Assembly (NCBI RefSeq): GCF_002706425.1
Contig: NZ_CP017713.1
Location: 2,604,001 to 2,668,000, forward strand
Source of the DNA: Loigolactobacillus coryniformis subsp. coryniformis KCTC 3167 = DSM 20001
GTDB taxonomy: Bacteria > Bacillota > Bacilli > Lactobacillales > Lactobacillaceae
DNA: 64,000 bases
Direction: 5' to 3'
Shown one piece after another: positions 43,817-52,365 of the stretch. The position numbers and the translations under genes were made by a program. The notes under the pieces were generated by a model, which searched no databases, had not been told where the DNA came from, and saw only the letters and a program-made list of their open reading frames with translations. Numbering within the stretch: the stretch's first letter is position 1; every line of letters begins with the position of its first letter.

Positions 43817-45244
43817 CTAGTTTTGTTCACTTTGTGCTGCTTTTAATTTAGTTTCCAATTCAGTAACGATTGCTTGATGCTTAGCTTCTGATAACTTCAC
43901 TTTAAATAAGTAGACCAAAGCTGCAATTACGATCAATACAATTGGTGCGAAAAACATATAACTTCTAAAATTCAATAGTTGGCCAGCGCTAATACTGCTT
44001 GGTTTGGCATTGCCGATCATACCAGAATGAACTGCCGCTAAACCCACAACACTATTAGCGATCGCACCGGCAACTTTATCCAACAATGGTCGTACGGATA
44101 AAGTGACCGATTCATTTCGTGTGCCATTTTTCAATTGGCCGTATTCAACACTATCGGTGATCGTCATTAAAGCAGCTAAGAAAATCATTGGGTATGGGAA
44201 GAAGAAAATACCGACGGCAATCAGAACCGCAATTACATTGTGGCCCGCCAACAAGAAGATAGCGTATCCAATTAACATCATCACAATGCCACCGACATAA
44301 ATAGCTCGGCGTTTGATCAAAGCAACTAATGCTGGGAATAAAGAGACGGATATAATGCCTAATACCGCTGTGATCACCCCGACTAACCAATAATAATTAG
44401 CGTGTCCGAGTACGTATTGGAAATAATAAGCTAAAAGTGAGTTAGTAACGACATAACTTAACGCGAACAAGAAGTAAGAAAGTGATAACCACATTAATTG
44501 ATCGTTTTTGGCTAACACCTTGAAAACATCGCGGAAACGGACTTTTTCGCTATTTGCACGAATCAAGCTCTTCTTCTCTTTAGTGCCCATTGCTGTCGCA
44601 AGCGCCCCCAAGAAAGAGATCAAAGCAATAACTACCGCAAAGCCGATCCAGCCAGCATGAGTTTTGGTGTCGCCATGGGTCCCTGAGAATAGCTGGGAGA
44701 AAAAGACGATCAGCGGGAAGATAATGATCGGTACCCCTTGGGCTCCTAGCGTAGAACCTAAGCGACCAATCGTCCCAAATGTTGCCCGCACTTTAGAATC
44801 TACACTTAAAGCCGGTAACATGGACCAAAATGAAATGTCTTTGAACGAGTAGAAAATATCTAGGATCACAAAAGATAAACCGAATAAAACCAGATACAAT
44901 ACCGGATTTTTGGTGGTTAACCCACCAAAGTCAGTAAAAACGATAACCAACATCACCGAACTGATCGCTGCACCTAGCAGCAGCCAAGGTTTGAATTTCC
45001 CCCAGCGCGTTTCAGTATTATCGACTGCACCACCGATCAACGGATCAAACATAATTTCAACTAACCGAATTCCTGTCATCAACACCGTCACATAACCAAT
45101 CATTCGCGCATTAAACGCCTTATCAGCCGTATCGAATAACTGACTAGTTATGAACAACATCAAGTAAGTACTTAACGTTTGGTAAAATGCATCATGCCCG
45201 AATGCGCCTAAAGCATATGAAGTATATTGTTTTACATGTTTCAT
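43817..45244 (-). CDS. galP: Galactoside permease, GPH family
   Basis: 475-residue glycoside-pentoside-hexuronide:cation symporter with 12 helices. Family features are YALGAFGHDAFYQTLSTYLM, DPLIGGAVDNTETRWGKFKPWLL and FFFPYPMIFLAALMTITDSVEYG. The C-terminal IIA-like regulatory domain of LacS is missing, so it is the short GalP form. It precedes galK in the same orientation, with about 120 bases between. Confidence 0.88.
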   Translation of the reverse strand: MKHVKQYTSYALGAFGHDAFYQTLSTYLMLFITSQLFDTADKAFNARMIGYVTVLMTGIRLVEIMFDPLIGGAVDNTETRWGKFKPWLLLGAAISSVMLVIVFTDFGGLTTKNPVLYLVLFGLSFVILDIFYSFKDISFWSMLPALSVDSKVRATFGTIGRLGSTLGAQGVPIIIFPLIVFFSQLFSGTHGDTKTHAGWIGFAVVIALISFLGALATAMGTKEKKSLIRANSEKVRFRDVFKVLAKNDQLMWLSLSYFLFALSYVVTNSLLAYYFQYVLGHANYYWLVGVITAVLGIISVSLFPALVALIKRRAIYVGGIVMMLIGYAIFLLAGHNVIAVLIAVGIFFFPYPMIFLAALMTITDSVEYGQLKNGTRNESVTLSVRPLLDKVAGAIANSVVGLAAVHSGMIGNAKPSSISAGQLLNFRSYMFFAPIVLIVIAALVYLFKVKLSEAKHQAIVTELETKLKAAQSEQN

Positions 45245-45283
45245 ATTCTTAATCTCCCTTAAATCCTATTTTGGATATTGTTA

Positions 45284-45364
45284 AGTTAACGTGGTTGAAA
45301 AAGCCAATTGCTGCGCCTAGTTAGGCTAGCACTCAAAAGCCGAACACTTTTTCACCACACGCTA
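45284..45364. repeat. MITE-like inverted-repeat element, copy 2 (upstream of galP)
   Basis: GTTAACGTGGTTGAAAAAGC on the left is inverted on the right as GCCGAACACTTTTTCACCAC. About 80 bases, carrying CGCCTAGTTAGGCTA as in copy 1. It lies between the small gene at 45372 and galP, and so within or next to the galP leader. Confidence 0.7.
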
Positions 45365-45371
45365 TTTTTGC

Positions 45372-45614
45372 TCAATACCGCCGCTCGATAATTTTTTGTA
45401 GAATTGCATCACGTTGGGTTTGCTTAGCCACATCAAATTGTGTTTTTTCTAGATCATTGAAATCTTGCGCTAACATAAGCGCTTCCAAATATAACCGTAA
45501 TTGGCGCTTGATATAGACTAAATCGTCCTCGTCATCCTTTTTGGGACTTCCTGGTAATACCATTTGGGCAAACTCTTTCGGATCAATGATGATCTTTTCA
45601 TCCTTTTTAGCCAT
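45372..45614 (-). CDS. Small charged protein of unknown function
   Basis: 80 residues, rich in Lys, Asp, Glu and Arg, without membrane segment or cysteine; the second half (YIKRQLRLYLEALMLAQDFNDLEKTQFDVAKQTQ) looks helical. A good RBS (GGAGCG) and a promoter (TTGAAG, 17 bases, TATACT) support a real gene. It lies upstream of galP in the same orientation. I do not recognise the family. Confidence 0.65.
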   Translation of the reverse strand: MAKKDEKIIIDPKEFAQMVLPGSPKKDDEDDLVYIKRQLRLYLEALMLAQDFNDLEKTQFDVAKQTQRDAILQKIIERRY

Positions 45615-45730
45615 CTAAATCGCTCCATTCTATACTTAGCAGTAAATTTACTGTTAAACTTCTATATTATTTTCGGTAACGATAGGTAGTGCAATAGATT
45701 CTATGCGCTTTATCTGTAACCGATTTCTAA

Positions 45731-45759
45731 AGTATAGACCAGTTTTAGTGAAACTTCAA
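45731..45759 (-). promoter_or_regulatory. Promoter of the small charged protein gene
   Basis: Minus-strand TTGAAG (complement of 45754-45759) and TATACT (complement of 45731-45736), spacer 17 bases, very like the galK promoter in both hexamers. Confidence 0.65.
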
Positions 45760-45786
45760 CCTGATTTTACTGAAATATTACTGTAA

Positions 45787-45821
45787 TAAAAAAGCTTAGA
45801 CAACTTGGATTGTCTAAGCTT
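45787..45821 (-). terminator. Minus-oriented terminator upstream of the esterase gene
   Basis: AAGCTTAGACAA and TTGTCTAAGCTT (45792-45821) form a 12-bp stem; the T-run is only on the minus strand. No minus-strand gene ends here. The nearest is the mgtC gene, whose transcript would cross the whole esterase gene antisense before reaching it. Confidence 0.7.
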
Positions 45822-45870
45822 CGCTGTAACGTTAAACTAGATATAATAAAACAGAAAGGTCGCGCGCACT

Positions 45871-46674
45871 ATGAAATTGATCCACCAACCCATTCAATAC
45901 CAAAATGAACCCGCTGCCAAATTAACTGGCTACCTCAGCGATAATTCACCTGAGATCGAGCCGCTGCGTGTTCGCCCTGCTGTTGTGATCTGCCCCGGCG
46001 GCGGTTATGAAATGACTTCTGATCGCGAGGCCGAACCAGTGGCTTTACAAGTTATCGCTAGTGGTTGCCAAGCTTTTGTCTTACGTTATAGCGTTAGCCC
46101 GACCCGCTATCCAATGGCGTTACATCAATTAGCCTACAGTGTCGCCTTGATTCGGCAGCATGCCGCCGAATGGCACGTCGACCCACAAAAGATCATTGTT
46201 GCTGGTTTTTCTGCTGGCGGCCATCTTGCTGCTTGTCTAGGCGTATTCTGGCATACTGCTGAACTAGCTAATATTGGTCTATCACCGGCGCAGATGCAAC
46301 CTAATGGCCTTTTACTCAGCTATCCCGTAATCACTAGTGGTGAATACCGCCATCAAGGCTCCTTTAACAATTTACTTGGCACTGACCAAGCAGCTTTAGC
46401 TAAGTTATCTGTAGATCAGCAAGTGACTAACATGACGCCACCCACCTTTATCTGGCACACCGTTGCGGATGGCTCAGTACCAGTAGAAAATAGTTTACTA
46501 TTTGCTCAAGCCCTACGTCGTGCGGGCGTCCCCTTTGAGTTACATCTATTTCCTGATGGCCGCCATGGCTTAAGCCTAGCCACTCCTGAAGTCAATCCTG
46601 ATCAACAATTTGATCATCCCGAAGTTGCGGTTTGGTTTGACCTATTTATCACTTGGTTGCGGCGTAATATCTAA
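45871..46674 (+). CDS. Alpha/beta hydrolase, acetyl esterase-like
   Basis: 267 residues. Oxyanion motif VVICPGGGYEMTSDREAEP, nucleophile elbow VAGFSAGGHLAA (Ser near 115), and C-terminal PDGRHGLSLATPE with the catalytic His. Resembles the BD-FAE/acetylxylan esterase group that removes acetyl groups from sugars. No signal peptide, so intracellular. The stop overlaps the reconstructed stop of the convergent mgtC gene. Substrate unknown. Confidence 0.82.
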   Translation: MKLIHQPIQYQNEPAAKLTGYLSDNSPEIEPLRVRPAVVICPGGGYEMTSDREAEPVALQVIASGCQAFVLRYSVSPTRYPMALHQLAYSVALIRQHAAEWHVDPQKIIVAGFSAGGHLAACLGVFWHTAELANIGLSPAQMQPNGLLLSYPVITSGEYRHQGSFNNLLGTDQAALAKLSVDQQVTNMTPPTFIWHTVADGSVPVENSLLFAQALRRAGVPFELHLFPDGRHGLSLATPEVNPDQQFDHPEVAVWFDLFITWLRRNI

Positions 46675-47374
46675 ATATTGATCAATCGGACTTTGACAAT
46701 ATCCGCTTGCAATGAAATGTCTTCCACAATTGCGTATACGCAAGCTGCCGGGGGACTTTTATTTTATAGATATTAGTATAAACCGTCCCCTGTGCGGACT
46801 GCTCACTGCTAAAACTAACATCCGTGATCTTAATGCGTTGCGTTTTAAAGTATTGTCGCAAGTAACGCTTAGTGGCTAGCTTATCCCGATACTTGATCTC
46901 GATTTTCTGCAACGTATCAATATGAATGATTTTCTGCAAAAAGGCTAGGACGCCGATCACCACAAGCGCGCTGATAATGGCAATCTCATAATAACCCATC
47001 CCTACCGCGATTCCCAGTCCAGCAACTGCCCATAGACTTGCGGCAGTGGTCAATCCTAAAATTGAGTAGCGGGTCACAATGATCGTACCTGCACCAAGAA
47101 AGCCGATACCACTGACCACTTGCGCGATCAAGCGCGCTTCGTCTGCGCGTACAACCCCGGCATAGCGCGGAAAGGAACGCGCAAACTCAATCGCCTGAAA
47201 GCCGATTTTTTGCTGGATCATGGCGATCACACAAGCGCCGACGCAAACTAAAATATGTGTCCGAATACCTGCCGGTCGATTCTTGTACTCCCGATCATAA
47301 CCAATCACTCCCGCAATGATCACCGCTAGTAGCAATCGGGCCACAATTTCATCCGTGGTAACTCTAAGCGCCAT
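46671..47374 (-). pseudogene. MgtC/SapB family membrane protein, C-terminal frameshift
   Basis: About 230 residues with a hydrophobic MgtC-type N-terminal half (LLLAVIIAGVIGYDREYKNRPAGIRTH, SGIGFLGAGTIIV, TTAASLWAVAGLGIAVGMGYY) and a cytoplasmic ACT-like tail. Near 46724-46729 one base appears lost. The written frame ends WKTFHCKRILSKSD at 46682, while the next frame continues EDISLQADIVKVRLINI and stops at 46671-46673. The latter gives the normal family ending (VPRQLAYTQLxEDIS...). The membrane part is intact, so function may remain. RBS GGAGGG. Confidence 0.8.
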
Positions 47375-47387
47375 CTAATCCCTCCAA

Positions 47388-47741
47388 TTATTTTGTAAAA
47401 ATATGCTTGATCATACTCTTTAAACTAGGTGCACGAACTAACTTCTCCGCTCCAATATGATCACGCATTGTCCGCAAGACTTCTTTGGCATCCTTAGACG
47501 CAAATACGTAACGCACATTGCGCGTTGTCTGAATCGTATAGCGCTTCACTTTTTTACCCGCAACTTCAGTGATTACTTGTTCAATATCAGTCCATGGTAT
47601 CTGGACTGAGTTGCGTTGCGCCCGTTTATTAATAAATTCAAACCCTTGCTCACCGAGCTGAATCTTACCGTATTGTTGCGTCCCTAAAAATAAAGTCGCC
47701 GTCACTGTTAATTCAAGCTGCGTATTGATCGATTCAACCAT
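47388..47741 (-). CDS. DUF956 family protein (ManO-like), copy 2
   Basis: 117 residues. Members of DUF956 are encoded at the ends of mannose-family PTS operons (ManO). Shared pattern with the second copy: SINTxxxL-V-AT-FxGxxxYGKI-xGxxGFEFxN-RxxRxxxQIPW. Start ATG 47741 after GGGTAGGATA, with an extended -10 TGCTATAAT (complement of 47778-47783) upstream, so it has its own promoter. Function is not known. It precedes the mgtC gene by 13 bases. Confidence 0.8.
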   Translation of the reverse strand: MVESINTQLELTVTATLFLGTQQYGKIQLGEQGFEFINKRAQRNSVQIPWTDIEQVITEVAGKKVKRYTIQTTRNVRYVFASKDAKEVLRTMRDHIGAEKLVRAPSLKSMIKHIFTK

Positions 47742-47830
47742 TATCCTACCCCACTTTTTCAACTGTTATTATGGATAATTATAGCATTTACACTACCAAT
47801 TTAACGGTTACACACTAAGATATTTCAAAG

Positions 47831-47857
47831 TTAAGCGCGCTTGAAATCGCGCTTAAC
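47831..47857. other. Strong hairpin in the gap between the two DUF956 genes
   Basis: GTTAAGCGCG and CGCGCTTAAC form a perfect 10-bp stem with an 8-base loop. No U-run follows on either strand, so it is not an ordinary terminator; it could be an operator or RNA element. Confidence 0.5.
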
Positions 47858-47913
47858 TACAATTATTAATAAACCAGCAACTACTACGCCTCGGTTCACT
47901 TCACTAGCACCAC

Positions 47914-47950
47914 AAAAATAGCATTACCTTCATCAATTGAAGGTAATGCT
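47914..47950 (-). terminator. End of the mannose PTS operon
   Basis: AGCATTACCTTCA and TGAAGGTAATGCT pair perfectly, followed by ATTTTTG on the minus strand, 11 bases after the stop of the first DUF956 gene. Confidence 0.88.
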
Positions 47951-47961
47951 TATTTAACATC

Positions 47962-48360
47962 CTATAGTTCATTCCCGTGGCCAGTAATTCTCTTATACAG
48001 GCGGCCAAAGCTGCGTTTTATAACATCGAAGAAACTTAATGACCGAACCATATGACTAGGGTCAATATGTTCACGAATACCACGCAATAACGCCTTTGTT
48101 TTTTTAGCTGAAAAGGTGAAAGTCCCGTTATGCTTAGTACGCATCGCAAAACGTGGAATCCAGCGTCCCTTAAACATGACTGACGCCAACACATAATCTA
48201 GTTCTGACCATGGTATTTGAATAAAATCACGCTTATTACGGTCATTAAAAAATTCAAAACCTTTGTCACCGATCATAATTTTACCGTATTTAGCTGTCCC
48301 CATAAAAGAGGTCGCATCGACTACTAAATCGACTTTGGTGTTGATTGATTGTACTGCCAT
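47962..48360 (-). CDS. manO: DUF956 family protein (ManO), copy 1
   Basis: 132 residues, paralogue of the gene at 47388. Start at the ATG at 48360 (MAVQSINTKVDL). Basic C-terminus (KRSFGRLYKRITG). It follows the IID gene across a terminator-like hairpin and is the last gene of the PTS operon. Role unknown; the family is tightly linked with mannose PTS. Confidence 0.82.
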   Translation of the reverse strand: MAVQSINTKVDLVVDATSFMGTAKYGKIMIGDKGFEFFNDRNKRDFIQIPWSELDYVLASVMFKGRWIPRFAMRTKHNGTFTFSAKKTKALLRGIREHIDPSHMVRSLSFFDVIKRSFGRLYKRITGHGNEL

Positions 48361-48414
48361 CAGCATAACTCCATTTCTTTTTCATATTCTAAAAAACGAT
48401 CCACCTATAGTTTA

Positions 48415-48447
48415 ACAAAAAAAGTCCGGGTACGAAGACCCAGACTT
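48415..48447 (-). terminator. Terminator-like hairpin between IID gene and manO
   Basis: AAGTCCGGGT (48422-48431) pairs with ACCCAGACTT (48438-48447), T7 on the minus strand. Placed inside the operon, so manO is probably made at a lower level. Confidence 0.82.
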
Positions 48448-48461
48448 AATAAAGCAGTTAA

Positions 48462-49394
48462 TTACATAACGTGTAAGAGATGTAAAACAACACCGACTAC
48501 GAATAAACCAAGGATAACAATGATTGGTGATACTTTCTTCTTTAATAACCACATGCATAAGAAAGTCAATAGCAATCCTGCTAAACCAGGAATTAATTGA
48601 TCTAAGTTATCTTGCAGTGTTGTTACTTTAACTTTGTCCAAGGATAAACCAGCAGCTTGTTGTGTTAAAGCTTCCTTGATCCCAGCTGAACCTTTTGGTA
48701 AGTTAGCCCAATCAATAAAAGCACCTTTAGCTTGTTTGATTGAAGAAACAACCGGCGTAAATTTAACAACAACCCAACGATTGATCAAAGAACCCAAGAT
48801 GAACATACCTAAAATAGTTGCACCCTTAGTAACTTTTTGTAGTAAACCACCAGATAAATCATCAGAAATTGATGCACCGGCTTTGTAACCAAATTCCTGT
48901 GTATACCACATGAAAGCCATCCGGATTACATTCCATAAAACAAAATACAAGATTGGTCCCATAATATTGCCACTGATTGCCAATGAGGCAGCCAAGGCAC
49001 CTAAGATTGGCTTAACGGTGAACCAGAATACTGGGTCACCAACGCCAGCCAAAGGACCCATCATACCAACTTTAACCCCTTGAATCGCAACGTCATCGAT
49101 TGGAGCGCCATTAGCACGCTCTTCTTCAAGCGCCATAGTAACACCAATAATTGGTGAAGCCAAATATGGATGGGTATTAAAGAATTCCAAATGCCGTTTC
49201 AAAGCAGCGGCACGATCTTCTTTAGTTGTATATAGTTTCTTTAAAGCTGGAATCAAAGTATAAGCCCAGCCACCATTTTGCATACGTTCGTAGTTCCATG
49301 ATCCTTGGATAAAGGTTGAACGCCACCAAACAGCAATACGGTCTTTTTTAGTTAATTCAACTTTTTTTGTTGGTTCAATTTTATTATCTGCCAT
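48462..49394 (-). CDS. manN: PTS mannose-family IID component
   Basis: 310 residues. EIID subunit of the mannose-class permease, working with IIC in the membrane. Family segments are RMQNGGWAYTLIPALKKLY, TMALEEERANG, and MMGPLAGVGDPVFW. A C-terminal hydrophobic anchor ends LLHVM. It follows IIC by 18 bases. Confidence 0.94.
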   Translation of the reverse strand: MADNKIEPTKKVELTKKDRIAVWWRSTFIQGSWNYERMQNGGWAYTLIPALKKLYTTKEDRAAALKRHLEFFNTHPYLASPIIGVTMALEEERANGAPIDDVAIQGVKVGMMGPLAGVGDPVFWFTVKPILGALAASLAISGNIMGPILYFVLWNVIRMAFMWYTQEFGYKAGASISDDLSGGLLQKVTKGATILGMFILGSLINRWVVVKFTPVVSSIKQAKGAFIDWANLPKGSAGIKEALTQQAAGLSLDKVKVTTLQDNLDQLIPGLAGLLLTFLCMWLLKKKVSPIIVILGLFVVGVVLHLLHVM

Positions 49395-49412
49395 TTTTAT
49401 ACGCTCCTTTCG

Positions 49413-50219
49413 CTAATAATTATCGATGATATCGCCAAGTGGGTCACCGGAGTTAGCGGGACCACCGTTACTTGAGCCACTCTTTTCAGAAAGGTTCAAG
49501 TAGATCAAGGCCATAGAAATACCGATAGCACCAAGGCCAATCAAAGTTAAGTCTTTAACAGTTGCTAAGACAAAACCAATAGCGAAGAATGGCCATACTT
49601 CAGCAGTAGCCATCATGTTGATAACCATTGCATAACCTACGGCAACGACCATGCCACCACCGATAGACAAACCATCAGTTAACCAAGTAGGCATAGCGTT
49701 CAATACTTCTCTTACAGGGCCAGCACCAACAGCTAAAATCAAAGCTGCTGGAAGGGCAATACGAACACCTTGCATGCAGATTGCGATAACATGCCAAGTT
49801 TCAATACCTCTGAAGCTACCTTGTTCAGCGTAACGGTCCATGATATGAACAATAGCGGTTGCAATTGTACGAGCAAGAATTGTTAATAACAATCCGGCTA
49901 CGGCTAATGGTACGGCAATGGCAATGGCTGATGAAACGCCGCCTTTACCTTGACCACCTAATACTAAAATAATTGCGGATGCTACGGCTGCTAAAGCGGC
50001 ATCAGGTGCAACTGCGGCACCGACGTTTGACCAGCCTAAGGCGATCATTTGTAAAGTACCACCTAAGATCATGCAAGGTACTAATTGTCCTGTTACTAAG
50101 CCGATTAACGTACATGCAATAACTGGCTGATGGAAATGGAATTCATCCAAAATACCTTCCATACCAGCAAAGAATGCTACGATAATGACTAATATCACTT
50201 GAATAAAGTTTAAATCCAT
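49413..50219 (-). CDS. manM: PTS mannose-family IIC component
   Basis: 268 residues, multi-spanning sugar-translocating subunit. Typical sequence: FAGMEGILDEFHFHQPVIACTLIGLVTGQ and GWSNVGAAVAPDAALAAVASAI. Encoded between the IIAB and IID genes. Also the likely docking target for class IIa bacteriocins in related bacteria (family knowledge, not shown here). Confidence 0.94.
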   Translation of the reverse strand: MDLNFIQVILVIIVAFFAGMEGILDEFHFHQPVIACTLIGLVTGQLVPCMILGGTLQMIALGWSNVGAAVAPDAALAAVASAIILVLGGQGKGGVSSAIAIAVPLAVAGLLLTILARTIATAIVHIMDRYAEQGSFRGIETWHVIAICMQGVRIALPAALILAVGAGPVREVLNAMPTWLTDGLSIGGGMVVAVGYAMVINMMATAEVWPFFAIGFVLATVKDLTLIGLGAIGISMALIYLNLSEKSGSSNGGPANSGDPLGDIIDNY

Positions 50220-50249
50220 GATGATTAATCCTCCGTTTCCTTCTTTTTA

Positions 50250-51221
50250 TTAAGCTTGTTTATTTAATTCGTCTTGTGCCTTTTTAAGGATACTATCCAT
50301 GTTTTCAGGAGAATCACCGGGCACTTTACGAACATCAAACTTGATGCCCTTTTCCTTCAAAGTAGCAAATGTATCAATATCTTTTTGGTCAAAAGCTAAG
50401 ACTTTGTTAGGTTGAACTTTCCCAACTGAATGAGCCATTGAACCGATGTTTAGTGTATCGAATGGCACTCCACCTTCGACGGCACGCAATGCATCTTCTG
50501 GTGTTTCGAATAATAACAATGCACGTTGGCCACCAAAGTGTTGGTCATCCTTAGCTAATTTGATCATTTGATCAACCGGTACAACATGGGCTTTGACACC
50601 AGATGGTGCTGCCTGTTGGATCAAGTTCTTCCGTAAGTCATCTTTAGCAACTGAGTCAGAAACAACAATGATCCGTGTTGGATTCACTGATTTAGTCCAA
50701 GCAGTGGCAATTTGACCATGCAACAAACGAGAATCGACACGTACTAAGACGTACTTCATCTTACCTGGTGCACCAGCACTAGCACCTGATTTAGCAGCCG
50801 CTTTTGGCGCTTCTTTTGGTGCTAATTCTTCTGGCTTGACCTTGACCCCATCTTTAGCTGTTTCGATAATGTGTGCGGCAATTTCATGCGCGCTGTTCAT
50901 TGAAAGCCGTGATGCATAAGCTTCAATCAACATTGGCAAGTTCAATCCGGCAACGATCGCCCACTTGTCTTTATGTTCTTCAAACAAGTTATTTGTTTGA
51001 TTGAACGGTGTGCCGCCCCAGAGATCGACTAAGAATAAGACTTGGTCTTGGTCACTGAAAGACTTGATTGCTGCTTCTGCTTTTGCCTTAAAGTCATCTG
51101 GACCTTCGCTAGGCATCAATGTTACAGCTTTAACATCCTCTTGTTCTCCAAAAATCATGTTTCCGGATTGCAAGATACCTTCGGCGAATTGACCATGACT
51201 AGCAATAACAATTCCTACCAT
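50250..51221 (-). CDS. manL: PTS mannose-family IIAB component
   Basis: 323-residue fused phosphotransfer protein. The IIA domain (MVGIVIASHGQFAEG, His9 phosphorylated by HPr) covers residues 1 to about 130. An Ala/Pro/Lys-rich linker (APKEAPKAAAKSGASAGAPGK) leads to the IIB domain, with its phospho-His in RVDSRLLHGQIATAW. Start ATG 51221 after GTAGGAGG; in-frame sequence upstream is leader. Phosphorylates mannose or glucose together with manM and manN. Confidence 0.94.
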   Translation of the reverse strand: MVGIVIASHGQFAEGILQSGNMIFGEQEDVKAVTLMPSEGPDDFKAKAEAAIKSFSDQDQVLFLVDLWGGTPFNQTNNLFEEHKDKWAIVAGLNLPMLIEAYASRLSMNSAHEIAAHIIETAKDGVKVKPEELAPKEAPKAAAKSGASAGAPGKMKYVLVRVDSRLLHGQIATAWTKSVNPTRIIVVSDSVAKDDLRKNLIQQAAPSGVKAHVVPVDQMIKLAKDDQHFGGQRALLLFETPEDALRAVEGGVPFDTLNIGSMAHSVGKVQPNKVLAFDQKDIDTFATLKEKGIKFDVRKVPGDSPENMDSILKKAQDELNKQA

Positions 51222-51285
51222 CTTTTTACCTCCTACTAAATTAAAATAATGAAATAAGTGCAAGAGCAGTAGTTTCACCCACTAC

Positions 51286-51308
51286 CCTTGGCAGGAAAGC
51301 CCTGCCAA
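51286..51308. other. Intercistronic hairpin before manL
   Basis: TTGGCAGG and CCTGCCAA pair around a short loop near 51288-51308, in the 126-base gap between the separate IIB gene and manL. No U-run, so an RNA processing or stability role is more likely than termination. Confidence 0.55.
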
Positions 51309-51347
51309 TATTGTTTAAAATGAACCCAGATGCACATCTGAATTCAA

Positions 51348-51851
51348 TTAGAAACCATTTCTTAGTAGCAGATCGCTTAAATTTTGCTTGCGATCTGCCG
51401 GCACCTTTTGCGCGTATACTTCTAGACCAACTTCATCATGCAGGTAATGAATTGCCTCTGCTTGTAGCGGCCCGATGGCAACTGAATTCGTTACCATTTT
51501 CATCCCCTCATGAAACGCTAAGCTACCAATATCAACGCCAACTTGCGATAAGTCGAGGCCACCTTTGACCAAACGCGCCATATCTTCCACAGTTTCTGTC
51601 AGCAACAATGGCTCAAAAACATCAAACCGTGGATCGTGATAAATTTGGATCATTTTATCTACTGTGATGACATTAGCGCGAATCCCAGGTGGTGCGGCCT
51701 GAGTGATCAAGGTTTTACGTAAAACATCGTGCGCCACTGTGTCCGAAACGACCAAGATTCGATTTGGCTTCACGCTTCTAGCCCATACTGTCGCAATTTG
51801 TCCATGGAGCAAGCGACTATCAACACGGGCTAAACAAATGGCCATCGTCAT
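51348..51851 (-). CDS. PTS mannose-family IIB component, separate
   Basis: 167-residue stand-alone IIB protein with phospho-His in RVDSRLLHGQIATVWARSVKP. It matches the IIB half of ManL in outline but is diverged. Start ATG 51851 (or the ATG two codons later) after GGAGGT. With the adjacent IIA it makes a second soluble phosphotransfer pair ahead of manLMN; it may feed the same membrane IIC-IID or act in regulation of LevR. Confidence 0.9.
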   Translation of the reverse strand: MTMAICLARVDSRLLHGQIATVWARSVKPNRILVVSDTVAHDVLRKTLITQAAPPGIRANVITVDKMIQIYHDPRFDVFEPLLLTETVEDMARLVKGGLDLSQVGVDIGSLAFHEGMKMVTNSVAIGPLQAEAIHYLHDEVGLEVYAQKVPADRKQNLSDLLLRNGF

Positions 51852-51865
51852 CCGCAGCTTACCTC

Positions 51866-52264
51866 CTAAAACGTGTTCAGTTCAAGATGTTTAACGCCTG
51901 CTCTAGCCGTCTCCTCGAGATGGGAAACGATTTCAGAAACAGACTTATCTCTAACTGTATACGATTCTAAAAGCATTGGCAAGTTTAACCCTGTAATCAG
52001 CGCGTACTTGTCTAAATTTTCAGCAACAATTCGACTTGCCACGTTAAAGGGAGACCCACCAAAGAGATCAATTAAAAACAAAACCTGATCATCTTCATCA
52101 AAAGTCGCCAACGCGTCCTTAAACTTTCTCGTCAAGTCATCGGGACCTTCATTAGGCATGAATGTTACTGCTTGAACTTTTTCCTGATCACCAAAAATCA
52201 TTCGCGAAGATTGTAAAACACCTTCAGAGAATTTACCGTGGCTTGCAACAATGATTGCAATCAC
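51866..52264 (-). CDS. PTS mannose-family IIA component, separate
   Basis: 132 residues, IIA fold with the phospho-His in IIVASHGKFSEGVLQ and FLIDLFGGSPFNVASR. The start is GTG 52264, since GGGAGGTGACAAT precedes it and the alternative in-frame upstream codons have no site. It is the first gene after the sigma-54 promoter, 14 bases before the IIB gene. Confidence 0.88.
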   Translation of the reverse strand: MIAIIVASHGKFSEGVLQSSRMIFGDQEKVQAVTFMPNEGPDDLTRKFKDALATFDEDDQVLFLIDLFGGSPFNVASRIVAENLDKYALITGLNLPMLLESYTVRDKSVSEIVSHLEETARAGVKHLELNTF

Positions 52265-52300
52265 ATTGTCACCTCCCACTTTGACCTACACTTATATATT

Positions 52301-52318
52301 AAGCAAATACCGTGCCAA
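52301..52318 (-). promoter_or_regulatory. Sigma-54 (-24/-12) promoter of the mannose PTS operon
   Basis: On the minus strand TTGGCACGGTATTTGCT matches the sigma-54 consensus TTGGCAC-N5-TTGC almost perfectly, with its -12 GC about 38 bases before the IIA start. It depends on RpoN and the LevR activator encoded next door, both by family knowledge. Confidence 0.92.
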
Positions 52319-52323
52319 CTTTT

Positions 52324-52336
52324 GTGTATCGCTTGT
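52324..52336 (-). promoter_or_regulatory. Candidate LevR site at the PTS promoter
   Basis: GTGTATCGCTTGT lies just upstream of the -24 element. The 9-base word GTGTATCGC (or its complement GCGATACAC) recurs in the levR terminator at 52372-52409 and upstream of levR at 55353-55373. Close spacing to -24 is unusual for an enhancer; the full activator site may extend further upstream. Confidence 0.45.
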
Positions 52337-52365
52337 AAACGTCTATACCACTTGCTTTTCGACAA

